Shown here: in pieces, positions 26,480 to 38,780 of the stretch
Numbering within the stretch: position 1 is the first letter of the stretch
How the letters are laid out: each line of letters opens with the position of its first letter
Origin: Parascedosporium putredinis
Lineage: Eukaryota > Ascomycota > Sordariomycetes > Microascales > Microascaceae
NCBI GenBank assembly: GCA_949357655.1
Contig: CASHTG010000016.1
Span: 1 to 64,000 of the forward strand
Direction of reading: 5' to 3'
Length of the DNA: 64,000 bases
The notes under the pieces: generated by a model
Seen by the model: only the letters and a program-made list of their open reading frames with translations
Told to the model about the DNA's origin: nothing
The model's database searches: none
Made by a program: the position numbers and the translations under genes

Positions 26480-29400
26480 CGTCGAGACGATATGAAGTTA
26501 CGTGCGTCGTCAAGAGAAAATTATTATCAAACGAGTGCTGATGGAAGGCAAGATAGAAGGGCACGAAGGGGGAACCCGCAGGATCCTTGACGTCGAAGGA
26601 ACTATCCTGTCATGACACGGCCGCAGGAGAGAGACCTTAAGTCACTGGCCAAGCTCAGTAACAAAGCAGATCTCCATTGGGCGCTATTATACCGCCTGAA
26701 CCGGTTGCTTGATCTGTCAAAAGTCGGATGTTGATCCCTGGAACAAGTTGGACAAAACTGCTAGCGTGGGCGTTTATTAAGGCAGACCGACGGAAGGTCT
26801 CGACATGCGCAGCTTGCCGACGTTGTTGTATCGCGTGTAATGGACGGTTTTGCAGATCGGTCGGCTTCGGTAATCGGATACGTCGCGCTATGTTGAAGTG
26901 AGTGTTTGAGTAGGAGCGAGGCCACGGTAGTGTTCGTTTTTGGGCGCGATATTGGTAGCTGAAGGTTTGGTGCCTAGCGATTCGGAAGAAGTGGCCAGTT
27001 TAACGCCAACAAATTCCAAGTCGCCCTGACAAAAATTAAATAAAATCTATTGATCGATGGTAGGAGAGCGAGAGAGAGAGAGTAAGAGAGAGAAGCTGGC
27101 CGTTGAGAATTCGAGGCGTGCGATGAAAAGACGATGTGAAGGAGTTGAGGCAGCGATCGTGGCTGGCAGAAGAGATGTCGTGACAGGAAATGGTGCAAGA
27201 AGGAGGAGGAGAGAGGAGGATGGCAGGGTTCAGACGGCGCGGTTGAGTAGGTCCTAACTCATGTCGGTGGATAGGGCGGCGTTTTCGCCGGCGTAATAGT
27301 GGGGGCTTTGGGAGAGAGACCTTTCGACGGCAATACCCCGAATACCCCTACAGCTCTGTACCAATAATTGTCCAGAGTCACCATCCGTGCAGAATTCATC
27401 CCGTTGAGGTTCCGTTACCAAAACCGAAAGCTTCAATGTTCTGACCGGTCTATCTGTCGGTGTTTCTCAAGCGATAATCAACATTGTACTCTCCTCTACT
27501 GTAACAGTTTGCCCTCGATAATATCCCTCGGTTGGTGCCTATAGAAAGCGCACTGTGACCTTTCGACCATCTCCGTTGGCGACATGCACATAATGAGAAC
27601 GGTATCCTTTCAAGGCCGTTCCTCCGGGTTGCGCTTGAATTGTCTTGAGACTTTCGCTTGATCGGGCGCTTTCATCAGACGGCTCAGACATGGATCCTTT
27701 TTTTTCTTTCCCTCTCACCATCATGGGAGTTTTCTTTCAGAATTAAACGTTGATGTGGTCCAATACCCGAGTACCCTTTTATTAGAGAGGAGCGAAGCCT
27801 TCTATTTTCTACTACTATTCTTTCTAGTCCCATCAGTAAAGCTTAATTATGGGCCTCATTTTATTTTATTTTTATTTTATTTTTATTTATTTTTTGCTCA
27901 TGAAGGCCTCTCTACCTAAGAAACAGTAGAAGCGACATATGCCCGGTCCGATAGCATGAGGGTTCAACGCCGATCGTCGCATCATCCCGGCCCAGGCACA
28001 GACACAAGGGGCAGCGAAGCGCTGTCAATGACAGCTAGGCTGGTGATACTTCTGAGTTTCGGACCTTTCGCTCTCCTCGGTCCCTTTCACAACATGTTCC
28101 ATCAACTAACTCTGTAGCACCAATCACTGACTTCGGCGGCCCTCGGTGCTTTTCCCTCCTCTTTCCAATATCTTTCCTCTTCTACCCCACTTCGCAATCA
28201 ACCCTCCTCCCCGAGGTAGCCTCCATTTGGAAGCCACAGGCTTTAATTCCGTCCATCTTACATTGGCAACCTCATAGGCTTTCGAGCGAGACTTGGACAT
28301 CCCTTTCTGGACAGCATAGGCGCTTTCTGAATGGTATGGGCGGATTGGAATAAATAAAACGTCTCATAATGCATTCAACAGGTGTTGAGAAAATATTTTA
28401 TCACATTGGATTGTTCATCCCCTCATCAACAATTATCGACTCGAGGTCGCTGGGATCCCAAAGTCTCGCCGGTTTTAACGGATTCTCCTAAACGTTTCGT
28501 CTCGGGCAGGAATACAACCGGTCCAAATAATCCTTGTACCTCCTTTCAAGAATTAATTGCCGTCACACGATTTAACCGGAACTGCATTGGCGTATTGTAA
28601 TGGTGGACCATCCAAATGTCACCCAACCTGCGCTGGTGGAGGTTCCAGTACTCGAAATAGGCAATCTAACGATATTGTTCCGGATGAATCATGTACCTTA
28701 TCAAACAAGCAAGTCACATTTTATGAAAGACCTCCTCCTCAAGCCTAAACCCATTAACCCCCAAATGCAATCGTTGAAACAGCAAAATTTTACACCTTTG
28801 CGCGATAATGGAGTAGGAAGATAATTGGTACTAGTGTATAATAAAATAGCGATTTTGTTTCCTTTCATCAGTAGCCTTCACCAAAGACGAAATATTTGCC
28901 AGGGAGCGTTGATTTTCTTTGATTTTATTACTATATTTTATAATGTTCTTTTTCAGAGGTGGCTCAGCATCAGAGAGAGACTAAGGTACCGAGGTACATG
29001 TTGATCTGCTTCCCTTGCTCAGGAAGTCAATATACGAAGTACCTGGGATTATGCCGATACTTAGGGAATAAAGGATTCCCCGGCCCTACTCCGGCCATTT
29101 CCCCGCCCTTTATTTGTACACAGTGGGAAAACCCAAATCGAAGGAGGTGGGTGCTGTATGTCCGAGACGGAAGAATGCCCCAACTATCCATTCTAGCCAA
29201 TCAGCAGTGTAATAGGAGCTGCAAATTCCAAGGATGGCTTGGAGACAATTGGGATCCCTAACAACTTCGGAGCGTTTCCTAAACTCGCGCTGCTGGATTA
29301 CGCCCACGTGATTCACGACGAACCGGACAGCTTCGCTTTGCTCATACCTCAACCCCCGCTCACTAGATAGATGCCTAAACAAATCCTATCATCGGCATAA

Positions 29401-29855
29401 GAGACGAGCATTAGCTTTATACAAATTAGCTAATTGCTGTTTGACCAAGATTCGGGGTGAAAATGGTGGGTTTGTGGGTTCCTCTGGAACCTTCGTTCTT
29501 CTTCCAAAGATGATGATGTTTCGTGCCAAAATACGTAGTATCATGAGTTACTGTTTACATGCTATTCCTCAGTGTTCCCTCAATACCGAGGCAATACACA
29601 TCTTCGAGTTTACGGGAATTATATGGTATCGAGGAGTGGTTTCCTTGCTGGGGCTTTCGTCTTGACTGTTAACGGGGATCAGGGACTTGTAGAGGAGAGC
29701 TCATGATATGCGCATTGTACCGCCTGGGAGGGATTGTGACATAACCTCATGAGAGGCGATGTGTGCTCTTGGAAAAAGCAAGGGCAGCTGTCTTCCAAGA
29801 TGCGCACTTGGAGAATTGAGGATTCGTTTGAGACGCAACAAACAGCTGGCGTTAT
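26480..29855. other. Intergenic, 3.4 kb, no supported gene
   Basis: Several frames of 60-100 codons occur on both strands (for example 27539-27724 minus, 28382-28824 plus, 29110-29382 minus), but none shows a domain, consistent splicing or family resemblance. A GA-rich microsatellite lies at 27064-27093 and a copy of TACCGAGGTA at 28987-28996. T/A-rich low-complexity sequence is at about 27858-27895. Confidence 0.5.
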
Positions 29856-30578
29856 TTATCTCCAACCACCAACTCGCCCTTCGTCCCATCGCTCTTTTCT
29901 CTCCTGTCGCGAATAAAGTACGGCTTTTGCTTCTCGGTAGCGTCTCGCCCATTCAACGATTTCTCGCTCGAAGCGAGACTTTCATCATTGGCGCTGTCAA
30001 GAAAACTTTCCTCCAGGGCGTGACAGACTAATTGGTGCTCCTGGATACTATGGCAAAGACGTTGGTAAAGCAAAGTTGGAGAAAATGGTCGAAGTACACT
30101 GTCCAAATCGGTCTGCTTTTGGCGCCATTGTCGTTCAAGGGCATGTGTGGCTAGCAATTGAGCTTGTGTCGAGGATCTTTCGCTGGTAAGTTGGAGTTCG
30201 AGGTCGAGGAGCTTCGTGGCAAGCTGGGCGTTCTCCGATAGCGCAATGTGTAATTTATGGTATGATTCGGAGAGAATTGGGTGGGCAGTCTCCGGGGCGT
30301 GCGTTGTGGACAGTAAAAGACCACTCGTGGTCAGAAATCTGACCAGATCCTCTTTTCTATGGACAAACATTGGGGTCAGTCTCATCGTGCCTATTTGAGG
30401 TAGAGTTCACTTGGACGTACAGAAATTGATCAAGGACCGGCGGTATCCAGGAGGTCCCTGGGTCAGGACGACTAGCCCTCCAACTACGAAGCTGTGAGTC
30501 CTCATCACTTGGCAGCTGTGGTTGACCAATCTCGATGTTTGTGGATTTAGGAGGGATTGTTGGGGGTTGTGATTCCAT
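29856..30578 (-). CDS. VPS37: ESCRT-I subunit VPS37 (Mod(r) domain), frameshifted
   Basis: Component of ESCRT-I on endosomes, which sorts ubiquitinated cargo into multivesicular bodies. Exon 1 (30421-30578) starts MESQPPTIPPKST and contains DPGTSWIPPVLDQFL, a proline-rich N-terminus usual for fungal VPS37. Intron 30357-30420 joins in phase to KEDLVRFLTTSGLLLST. The Mod(r) helical hairpin follows: NAQLATKLLDLELQL, RQWRQ-like and RPFSPTLLYQRL, then CHALEESFLD. After an AAA run near 29971 the conserved C-terminus moves to another frame, giving VEWARRYREAKAVLY and the ending RWDEGRVGGWR with a stop at 29856. An upstream in-frame ATG at 30653 is possible. About 226 residues. It follows NUP84 on the same strand, 302 bp away. 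Confidence 0.85.
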
Positions 30579-30880
30579 GGGTTCGTATATCAGTAAAGAC
30601 TTGTAGGTTGAGGTTAGATGAGAACCTAAGCCGATTGGGACAAAACGAGGCATCGGTCTGAAATATCTGAATGCCTAAAAATCAAGACTACGCGATGCAA
30701 AAGCGCAAGGAGATAATATTACATAAACAGTACACGGGTGTTGATTCAGCACTCCTGCCTTTTGAGCCATCAAACTTGCTCCGGGATTAACTCGCTTTGG
30801 CACTTGAAGGGCCTGGTGAATTGAATTATTAGAAGATGACGATGTGCTTCGAGAGCCCCTAGGGGTGGTCAGATCTAGGC

Positions 30881-33831
30881 CTATTGCCTGCCTCTCGTTA
30901 TAGGTTTCACCGACCATAGGTCCCGCGTCCAGCCTGTCTCTTTTAATTTCTTCCCGCCTAGGCTACCAGTTTTCCTATCGCCATTCATCACTGCTAAAGC
31001 CTTGCTCGACGATGCGAAAACCTCAACAAGCTCTTTCATGCGCCGAGTTTGCATGAAGGACGCTGCAATATCAGAACCCTTGTCGGCAATGACAGCTGCA
31101 AGATCCATCAATTCAAGGAGATTGTCTCTCGATAGACAAGTGCCAGCAAAATGCAGTGTGCTCACATAGGCCAGCACGGTCTCCGGTAAATATGTATTTC
31201 GCAAAGCTGCCAGTTCAGGATCGCCCTCTTCAGCAGGATTAGAATCTTTAGCATCCTTGCAGGTTCATCAGTAAAATCACTCACCTTGAATCCCGGTCAA
31301 AAGCCATCCACAGAAAAGTGGTTGCATATGATCCTTGAGAGATTTAACTTCCGTACCAACCCTGACCCAGAAGTCACGAGAGATATTGGGATCCCTATTG
31401 TCCATTAGTTAATATGGCCTCGCTCTTGGTGGTGTAGGTTTCAAGGTGGTGATACTCTTTTGATAACTGTCGGAGGGATGCCAGTGTCTCCATAGTATCG
31501 AGAGCTCTCACCAACGCCTCAAGCTCACGGAAATTACGCGCGTCTGCAGCTACCTGTACAGGGGAGCCGGAGAAAGCCGGGAGCATACTCAGCTGGTTCG
31601 CCCAGAAAGCTGCATCGGCGATGTCTTCTAGGCTGACATCATTACTGTCCATGTCCTTGAGCTGATTCTGGAGGATGTCCACAAAGCCAACTCTTTGTGC
31701 AAGCGCTCGCGCCGAGTTCAGGTGCATATTTTCTAGGACGAGGGATCAAACCAAATTAGAGGACATTACTCTCGAATCATGATAGACAGGTGAAAAGGCA
31801 TACTTAAAAAGAATTTGTAGAGTTTACTTCCATAAGATAAAGCATCTGGCCAGGCATTTTCTACTGTGAGCAGCCATTCGACACCCCGAATGAGGAATTC
31901 GTGCGTTGAATCCACAGAGTCAGGATCTTCGCCAAAAGTCGGCACGGACCGGACGCCCATATTTGAGGTTCCGGTCCAAGCTCTCGACGATATGAAAAGG
32001 GAGTCGCTTTGTATGTGTGCGGTCTGCTGTTAAAAGTACATTTGACTGAAGCATTGCCTGCGTTTTGACGAATTTGAGACAGTCGAGCCCTGCCTTTCCG
32101 ATCAAATCGATGACCAGCTCCCGGGATTTGGGGTCAACGACATGGATAAGATTACGACAGAGGACCTCGTATTGTCTCGATGGAGACATTGTTGAGCAAT
32201 ATAGTGGTAAAAGTTCGTAAAGGCCTGAGAGTCTCAATAAACTCGCGTAACTAGCAATAATGTTTTGCTGTACATCGCCCCGGCTCACATTGGCGCTGAT
32301 AACATCATGGGGTCGTTCATAGAGGCTTCCAATCCTGGACAGGATAATATACAGATGTGAGACGATTCGTAGCCCATGGTGATTATCAAGTGTATAAAAC
32401 CGGCTCGTGTCAACATCCAATTCGGCTAGGTCGTGAGAAATGAGGAGTTGAGACTCTTTATTTCGATTGCCGTCAAACGCCAGCGCAAATCCTTGATCAA
32501 AAAATGACTTTCAAGATCTTTAGAAAGGATTGAGGCTAGGAGAACCTTTATTGGGCTTCGTGCGGTCATCGAGATAATGCTCTTGGATTCGAGCGATCGC
32601 AAAAGTCGCTTTTCGGGGCATGTGGATTCGTCATGGTGCTGAATTGTCTCCCATAGCGGGAGCGAGCGGCGTGAGAGACCGCAATGTCTGAGGCACAACG
32701 AGCCAGGATGAACGAGTCAAACTGGCCCCGAAACAGCGAATTATAATGAGCAAAAACGAAATCTTCCCATGTTGTGCTTACCCTTTCCACGCTGGAAATT
32801 TCACCACTTAGGAGGCCATACACCGCACGCTCGTAGTCTCCCAGGGCACCCTTCTGCGAGACTGCTAAGCATGCGCGCATCCAAGAGCGAAAGATTCGGC
32901 CGGACGATCGGGATTTGCAGTGGTTTCGATGTCATTCATATCAAGCGCTGTCAGAGAAACAGCACGCCACCCTTCAGTACGCTCTCGACACCAACTCTCG
33001 ACTTTGCTCGCGGTGCATCCTCGCCGAAGAAGTTCAAAACAACCTCGCCAGATAGCCCGTTCAAAAACTCATCCTGGGGCTCGAGGCTTCTCTGCTGTCT
33101 CGTCGATGAATCCGGGTCGAGCTGAGTTATTAAGGGGTTTTGAGGGAGTTGACATGTGACTGAGAAATATCCTTGGCGGAAGGGTCAAGAACGTGTGGCC
33201 AGGCGAGCACACTTTTTCTAAGTTTGATTGTTGACCTAGTGTGGATCCATCCGTGGGCTATAATGTCTCCTCGGTCGGCATTTGCATGCAGATCTTCCAC
33301 AACCTCATCGATGCTTGGGCCCTCACTGGAGATGGTGTGAAGCCATCGCAAGACAGACATCCGTTCCATGGCAAGAGGGTTCCCATTGACGAAGCTATGC
33401 CAGAGTGTAGGTTTTGTTGAGCTAGCAAACGGAGGACCACTGGGAGTAACATCCACGGCAGGGTACCGAACAGGTAAGAGATTTTGGAGTAAGTTCCAAA
33501 CCTGTGCTTCCTGTTTCCAAGACTCTGCTTCCCGACTCGCCTCTAAGGCGAGGTCTCTAGCTTCAGCAGAAGCGTTGCTGTCGTCGTAGGACGCAGACAA
33601 AATGTCAGTCCTCGTTTTTAGACGTGAGTATCGCTCGAAGGCATAGCTGTGGTATTGGTCGACAAGTTTGAAAATCCTGGCGCGTTTCTCTGCCTTAGTC
33701 CCTCTATCATCGATACAGTCGTCTAAGGCGTTCGCGAAATAGTCAATCGCAGGCCGGTCGGTGAGAAGTTGTCTTGATTGACCTGAAGCGGGATTTGTGC
33801 TGGCCATATTCGATTCAATAGCTACAGGCAT
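30881..33831 (-). CDS. NUP84: Nucleoporin NUP84/Nup107, frameshifted
   Basis: Scaffold nucleoporin of the Y-complex (Nup84/Nup107-160 complex) of the nuclear pore. Recognisable segments are RARIFKLVDQYHSYA, DRGDIIAHGWIHTRSTIKL, WPHVLDPSAK, ITQLDPDSSTRQQRSLEP, FERAIWRGCFELLRRG, DYERAVYGLLSGE and WEDFVFAHYNSLFRGQFD. The C-terminal part has YLPETVLAYVSTLHFAGT, RMKELVEVFASSSKAL and TRDLWSVKP, the last two very typical of fungal homologues. The frame breaks many times (around 33133, 33075, 32880, 32700, 32420, 31950, 31760). Two of these (AAAACCCC near 33135 and a T5 run near 33075) are clearly short homopolymers; others may coincide with introns that I could not place with confidence. Start at 33831 or the in-frame ATG at 33807. 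Confidence 0.87.
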
Positions 33832-34426
33832 TCCACATGATACTAAGGAGACGTCTTGGTAGTAAGTGATATACTTTGGAAACTATCGGTTTACCACCGT
33901 CAAGTGCCTCCCTGGCTGAAGCAACAAAGGACGTGTCGAAGCGAGTGAGACTGAGGAAACCCCCTTTCCGCAAAAGAAAAACTCAATAGTCGGTCCTATC
34001 ACTTCTTAGAATTAATAAAGGGCTCAGTATGGATCTGGGGGCTGGATATTGGAGAAGGTTGATAATGCTAGGCGAACCACTAACCTAGAAGGTCGATGTT
34101 TTGTTTCCCACGTTTGCCGCCCAGCAACAGGGTAGTGCGATTTGACACAGAACAGTTTCCAAGGGACATGCTTATTATGTCAGCAGACCAAAGACTAATA
34201 AAATTGCTAGAATTTATTTTTCTCTCTCCTAGTTGAATTTTTTCCCTTTTCCTCTCATATGTCAATGGCATTCATATTAGAGTCCCGGAACAAGATCCTC
34301 ATTACTTGTTCAGATTTGAGAAGAATCTCCTGCGTGCTCAATGATCGCCTATAATAAATGGCACCTTCCTTCTATGTTGCTAAGTAAATATCTTCTAGCA
34401 TACGTTTTATGGAAAAGTGCCACACC
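33832..34426. other. Intergenic, 595 bp
   Basis: Upstream of NUP84 and downstream of CMC4. No open frame with family features; nothing else seen. Confidence 0.5.
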
Positions 34427-34804
34427 TCAACCCTCTTTGTTGTCTTGCATCTCCAAAGAATCCGATAAGCTTAGCTTCTTGTCGATCTGGCGCGCTTTAG
34501 GGCAGTTCAACGACTTTGCATTGACTCCGTTTTGTTTATAGAACTCGTGGCAGCATCTGTAGAGACTGGAGATGGCATGTTGGCATCGAGCTTCTTTGTA
34601 TTGATACCGTTGAAGACAAGCTTCAGGAAGACATGGCGAAGGCGTTAATTCCACTTAACCCTCGGCACTTCTCCGCGTGTAACTTACCCTGGATCGCGCA
34701 CTGCAAGTTGAGGAATGTAAGAAGGGCTTCAAATCAACCAACTCGTGATTATCTCAACTTACAGCTTGGGCGTGGCATGGCGACTGGTCCATCTGGGTGG
34801 ACAT
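34427..34804 (-). CDS. CMC4: CMC4-like twin CX9/10C intermembrane-space protein
   Basis: Small mitochondrial intermembrane-space protein of the Cmc4 family, expected to be imported and oxidised by the Mia40 relay. Three exons: 34763-34804, a 13-nt micro-exon at 34688-34700, and 34427-34620, joined in phase by GT-AG introns. The 82-residue product starts MSTQMDQSPCHAQA, continues CAIQACLQRYQYKEARC and then LYRCCHEFYKQNG and NCPKA. The cysteine layout, including the CAIQ-x-CL core and the adjacent CC pair, matches yeast Cmc4. The large open frame at 34427-34654 misses the first two cysteines because it reads through the second intron. No frame break. Divergent from SUMO. Confidence 0.92.
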
Positions 34805-35375
34805 TGTGAATCTGCGTTGATGCTCGACGTTATGTGCTGTTATGCCTTTGCCAGCGACATTTCTCTCTGTTTCTTCTAATTATCCGCTATCACAGACAGT
34901 CACCCATAATACAGGCGGAGCCGGATAGTTGGTTGAGCGAAACTTGTCGTGGTTTCCTTGGAGAACTCGTAATAATGGGTGTGCCTGAAAGAGAAAAGAG
35001 TAGTGACGCTCAGGAATCTCGCGCCCCTATTTCGCGGGGCAGCTTATGTCAACAATGAACCCCAACTGGTGACCTCACCGCGGGGTGGAATAGAAATCAA
35101 AGGAAAGTTTCAACCATTTCTCTGTTTCCCCCTTGACAGCGGTGAGAAGACGCGTCCTTCCATTGCCACGACAGTCGAAGAAGTTTCGTAGTTCCTACAG
35201 GCTCACTTTGCGAACTAAACCGCCGCCCATTTCCCTACTCGCCTTACTCTTCGCTTCAAGCAAGTAAATCAGGGTCCTCGGGATTTACACAGACATTCAG
35301 ATTTCTCCATTTGCAGCTTCGTGACCATTTTAGAGGCTCATCTCATTTCTAACTCTCTTCACACGAATCGACAAC
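34805..35375. promoter_or_regulatory. Shared divergent promoter interval, CMC4/SUMO
   Basis: 571 bp between two divergent start codons. Pyrimidine-rich stretches precede the SUMO start. No specific binding site was assigned. Confidence 0.4.
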
Positions 35376-35739
35376 ATGTCTGAACACGAGAACAATGGAA
35401 ACCCCGCCGAAGCACCCTCTGTCAGCGAGCATCTCAATATCAAGGTGACAGACAATAACAACGAAGTTTTCTTCAAAATCAAACGGAGCACCAAGCTTGA
35501 GAAGTTGATGAGTGCGTTTTGCGATAGACAGGGAAAGAACATGGCTTCTGTTCGTTTTCTGTTCGAAGGTCAGCGTGTTCAGCCAACTGATACCCCCGAC
35601 ACGGTACGCTTTTGTCAAGTTGGTTCAAACCCTGGTGAATACAACCGTTCTAACTTTTCACTAGTTGGAGATGCAGGATGGCGATACACTTGAAGTCCAT
35701 CAAGAACAGGTCGGAGGATGGGACAGCTTTCAGGCTTAG
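35376..35739 (+). CDS. SMT3: SUMO (Smt3) ubiquitin-like modifier precursor
   Basis: Ubiquitin-like protein conjugated to lysines of nuclear and other proteins. Exon 1 is 35376-35603, intron 35604-35664 (61 bp), exon 2 35665-35739; product 100 residues. A flexible N-terminal tail is followed by the ubiquitin-like core: HLNIKVTDNNNEVFFKIKR, RFLFEGQRVQPTDTPDTLEM and QDGDTLEVHQEQVGG. The mature C-terminal Gly-Gly is at residues 93-94 and is followed by six residues (WDSFQA) to be removed by a SUMO protease. No frame break. Convergent with the LIM gene, 169 bp between stops. Confidence 0.97.
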
Positions 35740-35908
35740 GGGATAAAGAGACAGAGATTCTCTTGCCCATCCCGCTCATCCATGATATAGTGTTTTTAGA
35801 AAACGTCAACAAAGCAATAAGTGGTGCTCACTCAACTACCCAATTTCGATTTGTGTATGTCGTGTCTATAAACCATGTTCGTGTATCCTGCTGTCACCAA
35901 ATCATGTC

Positions 35909-38259
35909 TTAAGATGTCCATTGTTTCAGCTCGCTCATCCTGCATTCAGTACAATAGACGGCGACGGGCCCTCCTGTTTCTTCCTTCGGGAAGATATGGC
36001 CGTCATTGAAAGGTCCTCCACAGTTCGTACATCGGAAGCAGGCATCATGCCACTCGCCACCCAAGGCCTGAATGTACTCGCCAACCACGGCCGTCTTACA
36101 TTTTTGCATTTTGGTGCCCTCCGCTCAGTTCTTTTAGTCTGACAGCTAATGCACCATGCATAGCCATCCTTCTCAATATGAGTCATCCCATGATCAAAGG
36201 ATCTCCGCATTCTGCGCAAAAGAAGTGCCCATAATGCCAATGCTCGCCAAGGGCAACAATATGTTCCCCAAGATGGATGTCTTGCAATGCTTGCACTTTG
36301 GAGCAAATAGCTCATGCCAGTCTAGATGACAATAGAATCGGAGGCGATCGTCGCCGTCCTCGGCCATTGTCTTGCCAGGAACCTCTTGAAGGGTCTCGCC
36401 CGCTTCACGACGCTGAATTCTTTGTAGGCGTTCTTCTCGAGATATATCTGGCTCAGGAGTGATTTCTAGTGCTTCGAGGCTGGTGCCACAGATATAACAC
36501 GCCAGGCACTGGGGATGAAATCTTTCATTCGAGCCCGCCAAGGCGACAAATCTTCCTTGTAGAGAGAGTCCGCATTCGTGGCAAATCGTTGTACTATTTC
36601 CTTGGTAGGAAAATTGCTTCCGAGGCCTTCGTCCTCTTTTGGTCGGTAAAGGATTAGGTAGAGGCCGTACCCCTGACTTCCGGTGTCCAGACTGACAGAG
36701 GACGGGTGATCTTCTGCCTCAACTCCACCTACCATGATAGAGGGTATGTTAGAAGGCACTTGTCGAGTGTCGGCAGCTAATTCCTCGGGGCTTTGAGTGT
36801 TGCCATTGAGGGCCACTGTAGGAACTAATATAGTAGGTGGCCCAGCCCCGTCTGAGCCCCTGAGGGGCATCAGGTTTGAGAGGCCTGCTAGAAGCACCTC
36901 CTTTACCGCCTTTCTCAACACCATCTGACTTTTCGGAAGGAGACCAGAGTGCGTCGAAGCTCACAATAGGGCGACTGGGATTGTCACTGACAGCAGTTGG
37001 AGTGGGCAGTTTTGGACTTCGGTTGTAAAGCCTCATACTTGTTGCTTGACGGATGTCATCACTCCTTATCTCAATTCCCAGGGACTTCCCATCACCTTCA
37101 CCTTCGATGCAATTGGGTAGAGTGGGGTTGGTTACATACTGTGGGTCTCTTGATCTAGACGGGGGTTGAGGTGTAAATGAATTGTAGAAAGGCATGGGTT
37201 TGGCTGCTTCTGCACAAACTCGCGGCGCCCGAGAGGATTGTCGTTTTTAGTTGTAAGGACTGGCAGCGTTCCGCATGCTGCCGTCTGATCTGCGGCACCC
37301 AGTCCACTTGGCTCTTCCCATATTTGATCGGCCGTAAATGAATTTCCTACTTCGCCACTAATGTTTCTCTTAGGAGGCCGCAGCGAGCACCGGCGCGAGG
37401 AAAGGCGGTTCGGGGCCTTGAAGCCTCAAGTTTGGCGGGAATTTAGGGTTGTTTCCTTCCCCCATCACCATATTTTGGTTGGAAGGCAGGCCGTCGTTAG
37501 AGGTAGTAACCGGATAGGCTTGGGTGGTGACCGGTGGATCAGCTGTACTGCTAGTGGAGCTGCCAGATACTGATCTGCTCATGCCCCTTACGGCGCTCGA
37601 GGCCATAGTCTTGCCACTGTAGTTGCCGATGCTCGCGGTGCGAGCATGGGCATAGCTATTTTTCCTTAGATGGGACCGATAGCGATATGGTCCGTCCGTA
37701 CTTGGGGGTACACCGTGCTGGTGTTGCCAAACAAGCTCGGCAGCTTCGCTCAGAGCGGCCTCAAAAGTCGTTGGTCCGATCGGCGACTGTTACAGTCAAG
37801 TGAACCTTCCTTTAGCCCCATATCGTCCATAGCATGCCTAAGAGAACATGCCTCTTCCTTTTCCATCCAACGATGTCCCCGCTCAATATAGGTTGAGGTT
37901 GGAACCACTTCTGAAGGGCCCAGGGGAATGGAATCTAAATTGGAATAGAGATCACAGGCCTCGGACGCTATCGAATGTTGCTCTCTGTCGCTGATCGAGA
38001 CATTGGGATGGCGAGGCAACGCTGCAGGACCAGTTGCTTGGGCTGTTTGCTGTGTCTTTGTGCTCCCATAAGAAGGAGGCTTCCTGGGACCTTGAGGGCG
38101 TGATGATAACTCTCTTGTATCAGACTGGCGACTAGCCCTATTATTCCGAAGATCGGCGAGATACGATGCTTTGAATTATTCGTCAATACAGAACTGAGAT
38201 GACAAGGATTACATGCCATATCGACCTCGACTCGACATACCAAATTGGTCATTGGTCAT
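35909..38259 (-). CDS. Three-LIM-domain protein (fungal paxillin-like), frameshifted
   Basis: Probable cytoskeleton or septation adaptor of the fungal paxillin-like (Pxl1) kind; function inferred from architecture. Exon 1 is 19 nt (38241-38259, MTNDQF), intron 38169-38240 with a GTATGT donor, then ASYLADLRNNRASRQ. A long disordered Ser/Pro-rich region follows (EKEEACSLRHAMDDM, RSDDIRQATSMRLYNRS, PKLPTPTAVSDNPSRPIV). Three LIM domains lie at the C-terminus: CHECGLSLQGRF with FHPQCLACYICGTSL; CKHCKTSILGE with FFCAECGDPFDHG; CKTAVVGEYIQALGG with FRCTNCGGPFNDG and YCTECRMSELKQW. Frame breaks include a T4 run near 37765, one near 37385, an AAA run near 37190, one near 36905 and several in the LIM region. 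About 770 residues. Confidence 0.85.
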
Positions 38260-38780
38260 GAATGTTGGGGAGGGGGTGACTTTGCGTCCCCTTTCCTTTC
38301 CCTTTCCGCGATTCAACATTGTTCGCGTTTCCACTTTCTGTGGTTGTTCTTACTCAGATAACGCCTTGGCTAGTTTTACTGAATGAAGTAAATAGAGACA
38401 CAGCAGAGTATCTCGAAGTGGATGATTCTGTGCCCAAACGTCTTTGGAAAGGAATAAACTAGGATAGTTCTAGGTGGAATAATCGATTTAGCTGGCTTTT
38501 CTTGTATCGTGGTATGGTGAAGATGAAGGAAGCTCTCACAAGCGTGAAGATCTTTTGAAAGGGTATGGCTTCCCGTGTGTTGTCTAGGCAACTAAATCTC
38601 CGCCCAACGAATAGTTACACAACTTTGGGCTGCTAAGAAACAGTGTTTGTGTTTAAGTACATCCATCCCTGCAAACAAAACACAACTGGAACTTATAAAG
38701 ATATGAATATATTATTATTGAGATACACGAACGTTATTCAAGCTTGAAGGGGCTGTTTGACTGTCCCCACCCGCATTCAA
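38260..38780. other. Intergenic, 521 bp
   Basis: Between the LIM gene start and the COX19 stop. No supported gene or motif seen. Confidence 0.5.

Noticed and set aside
27539..27724. 61-codon minus frame ending KVTVRFL
   Set aside because: Looked like a short conserved protein but no family or extension could be supported.
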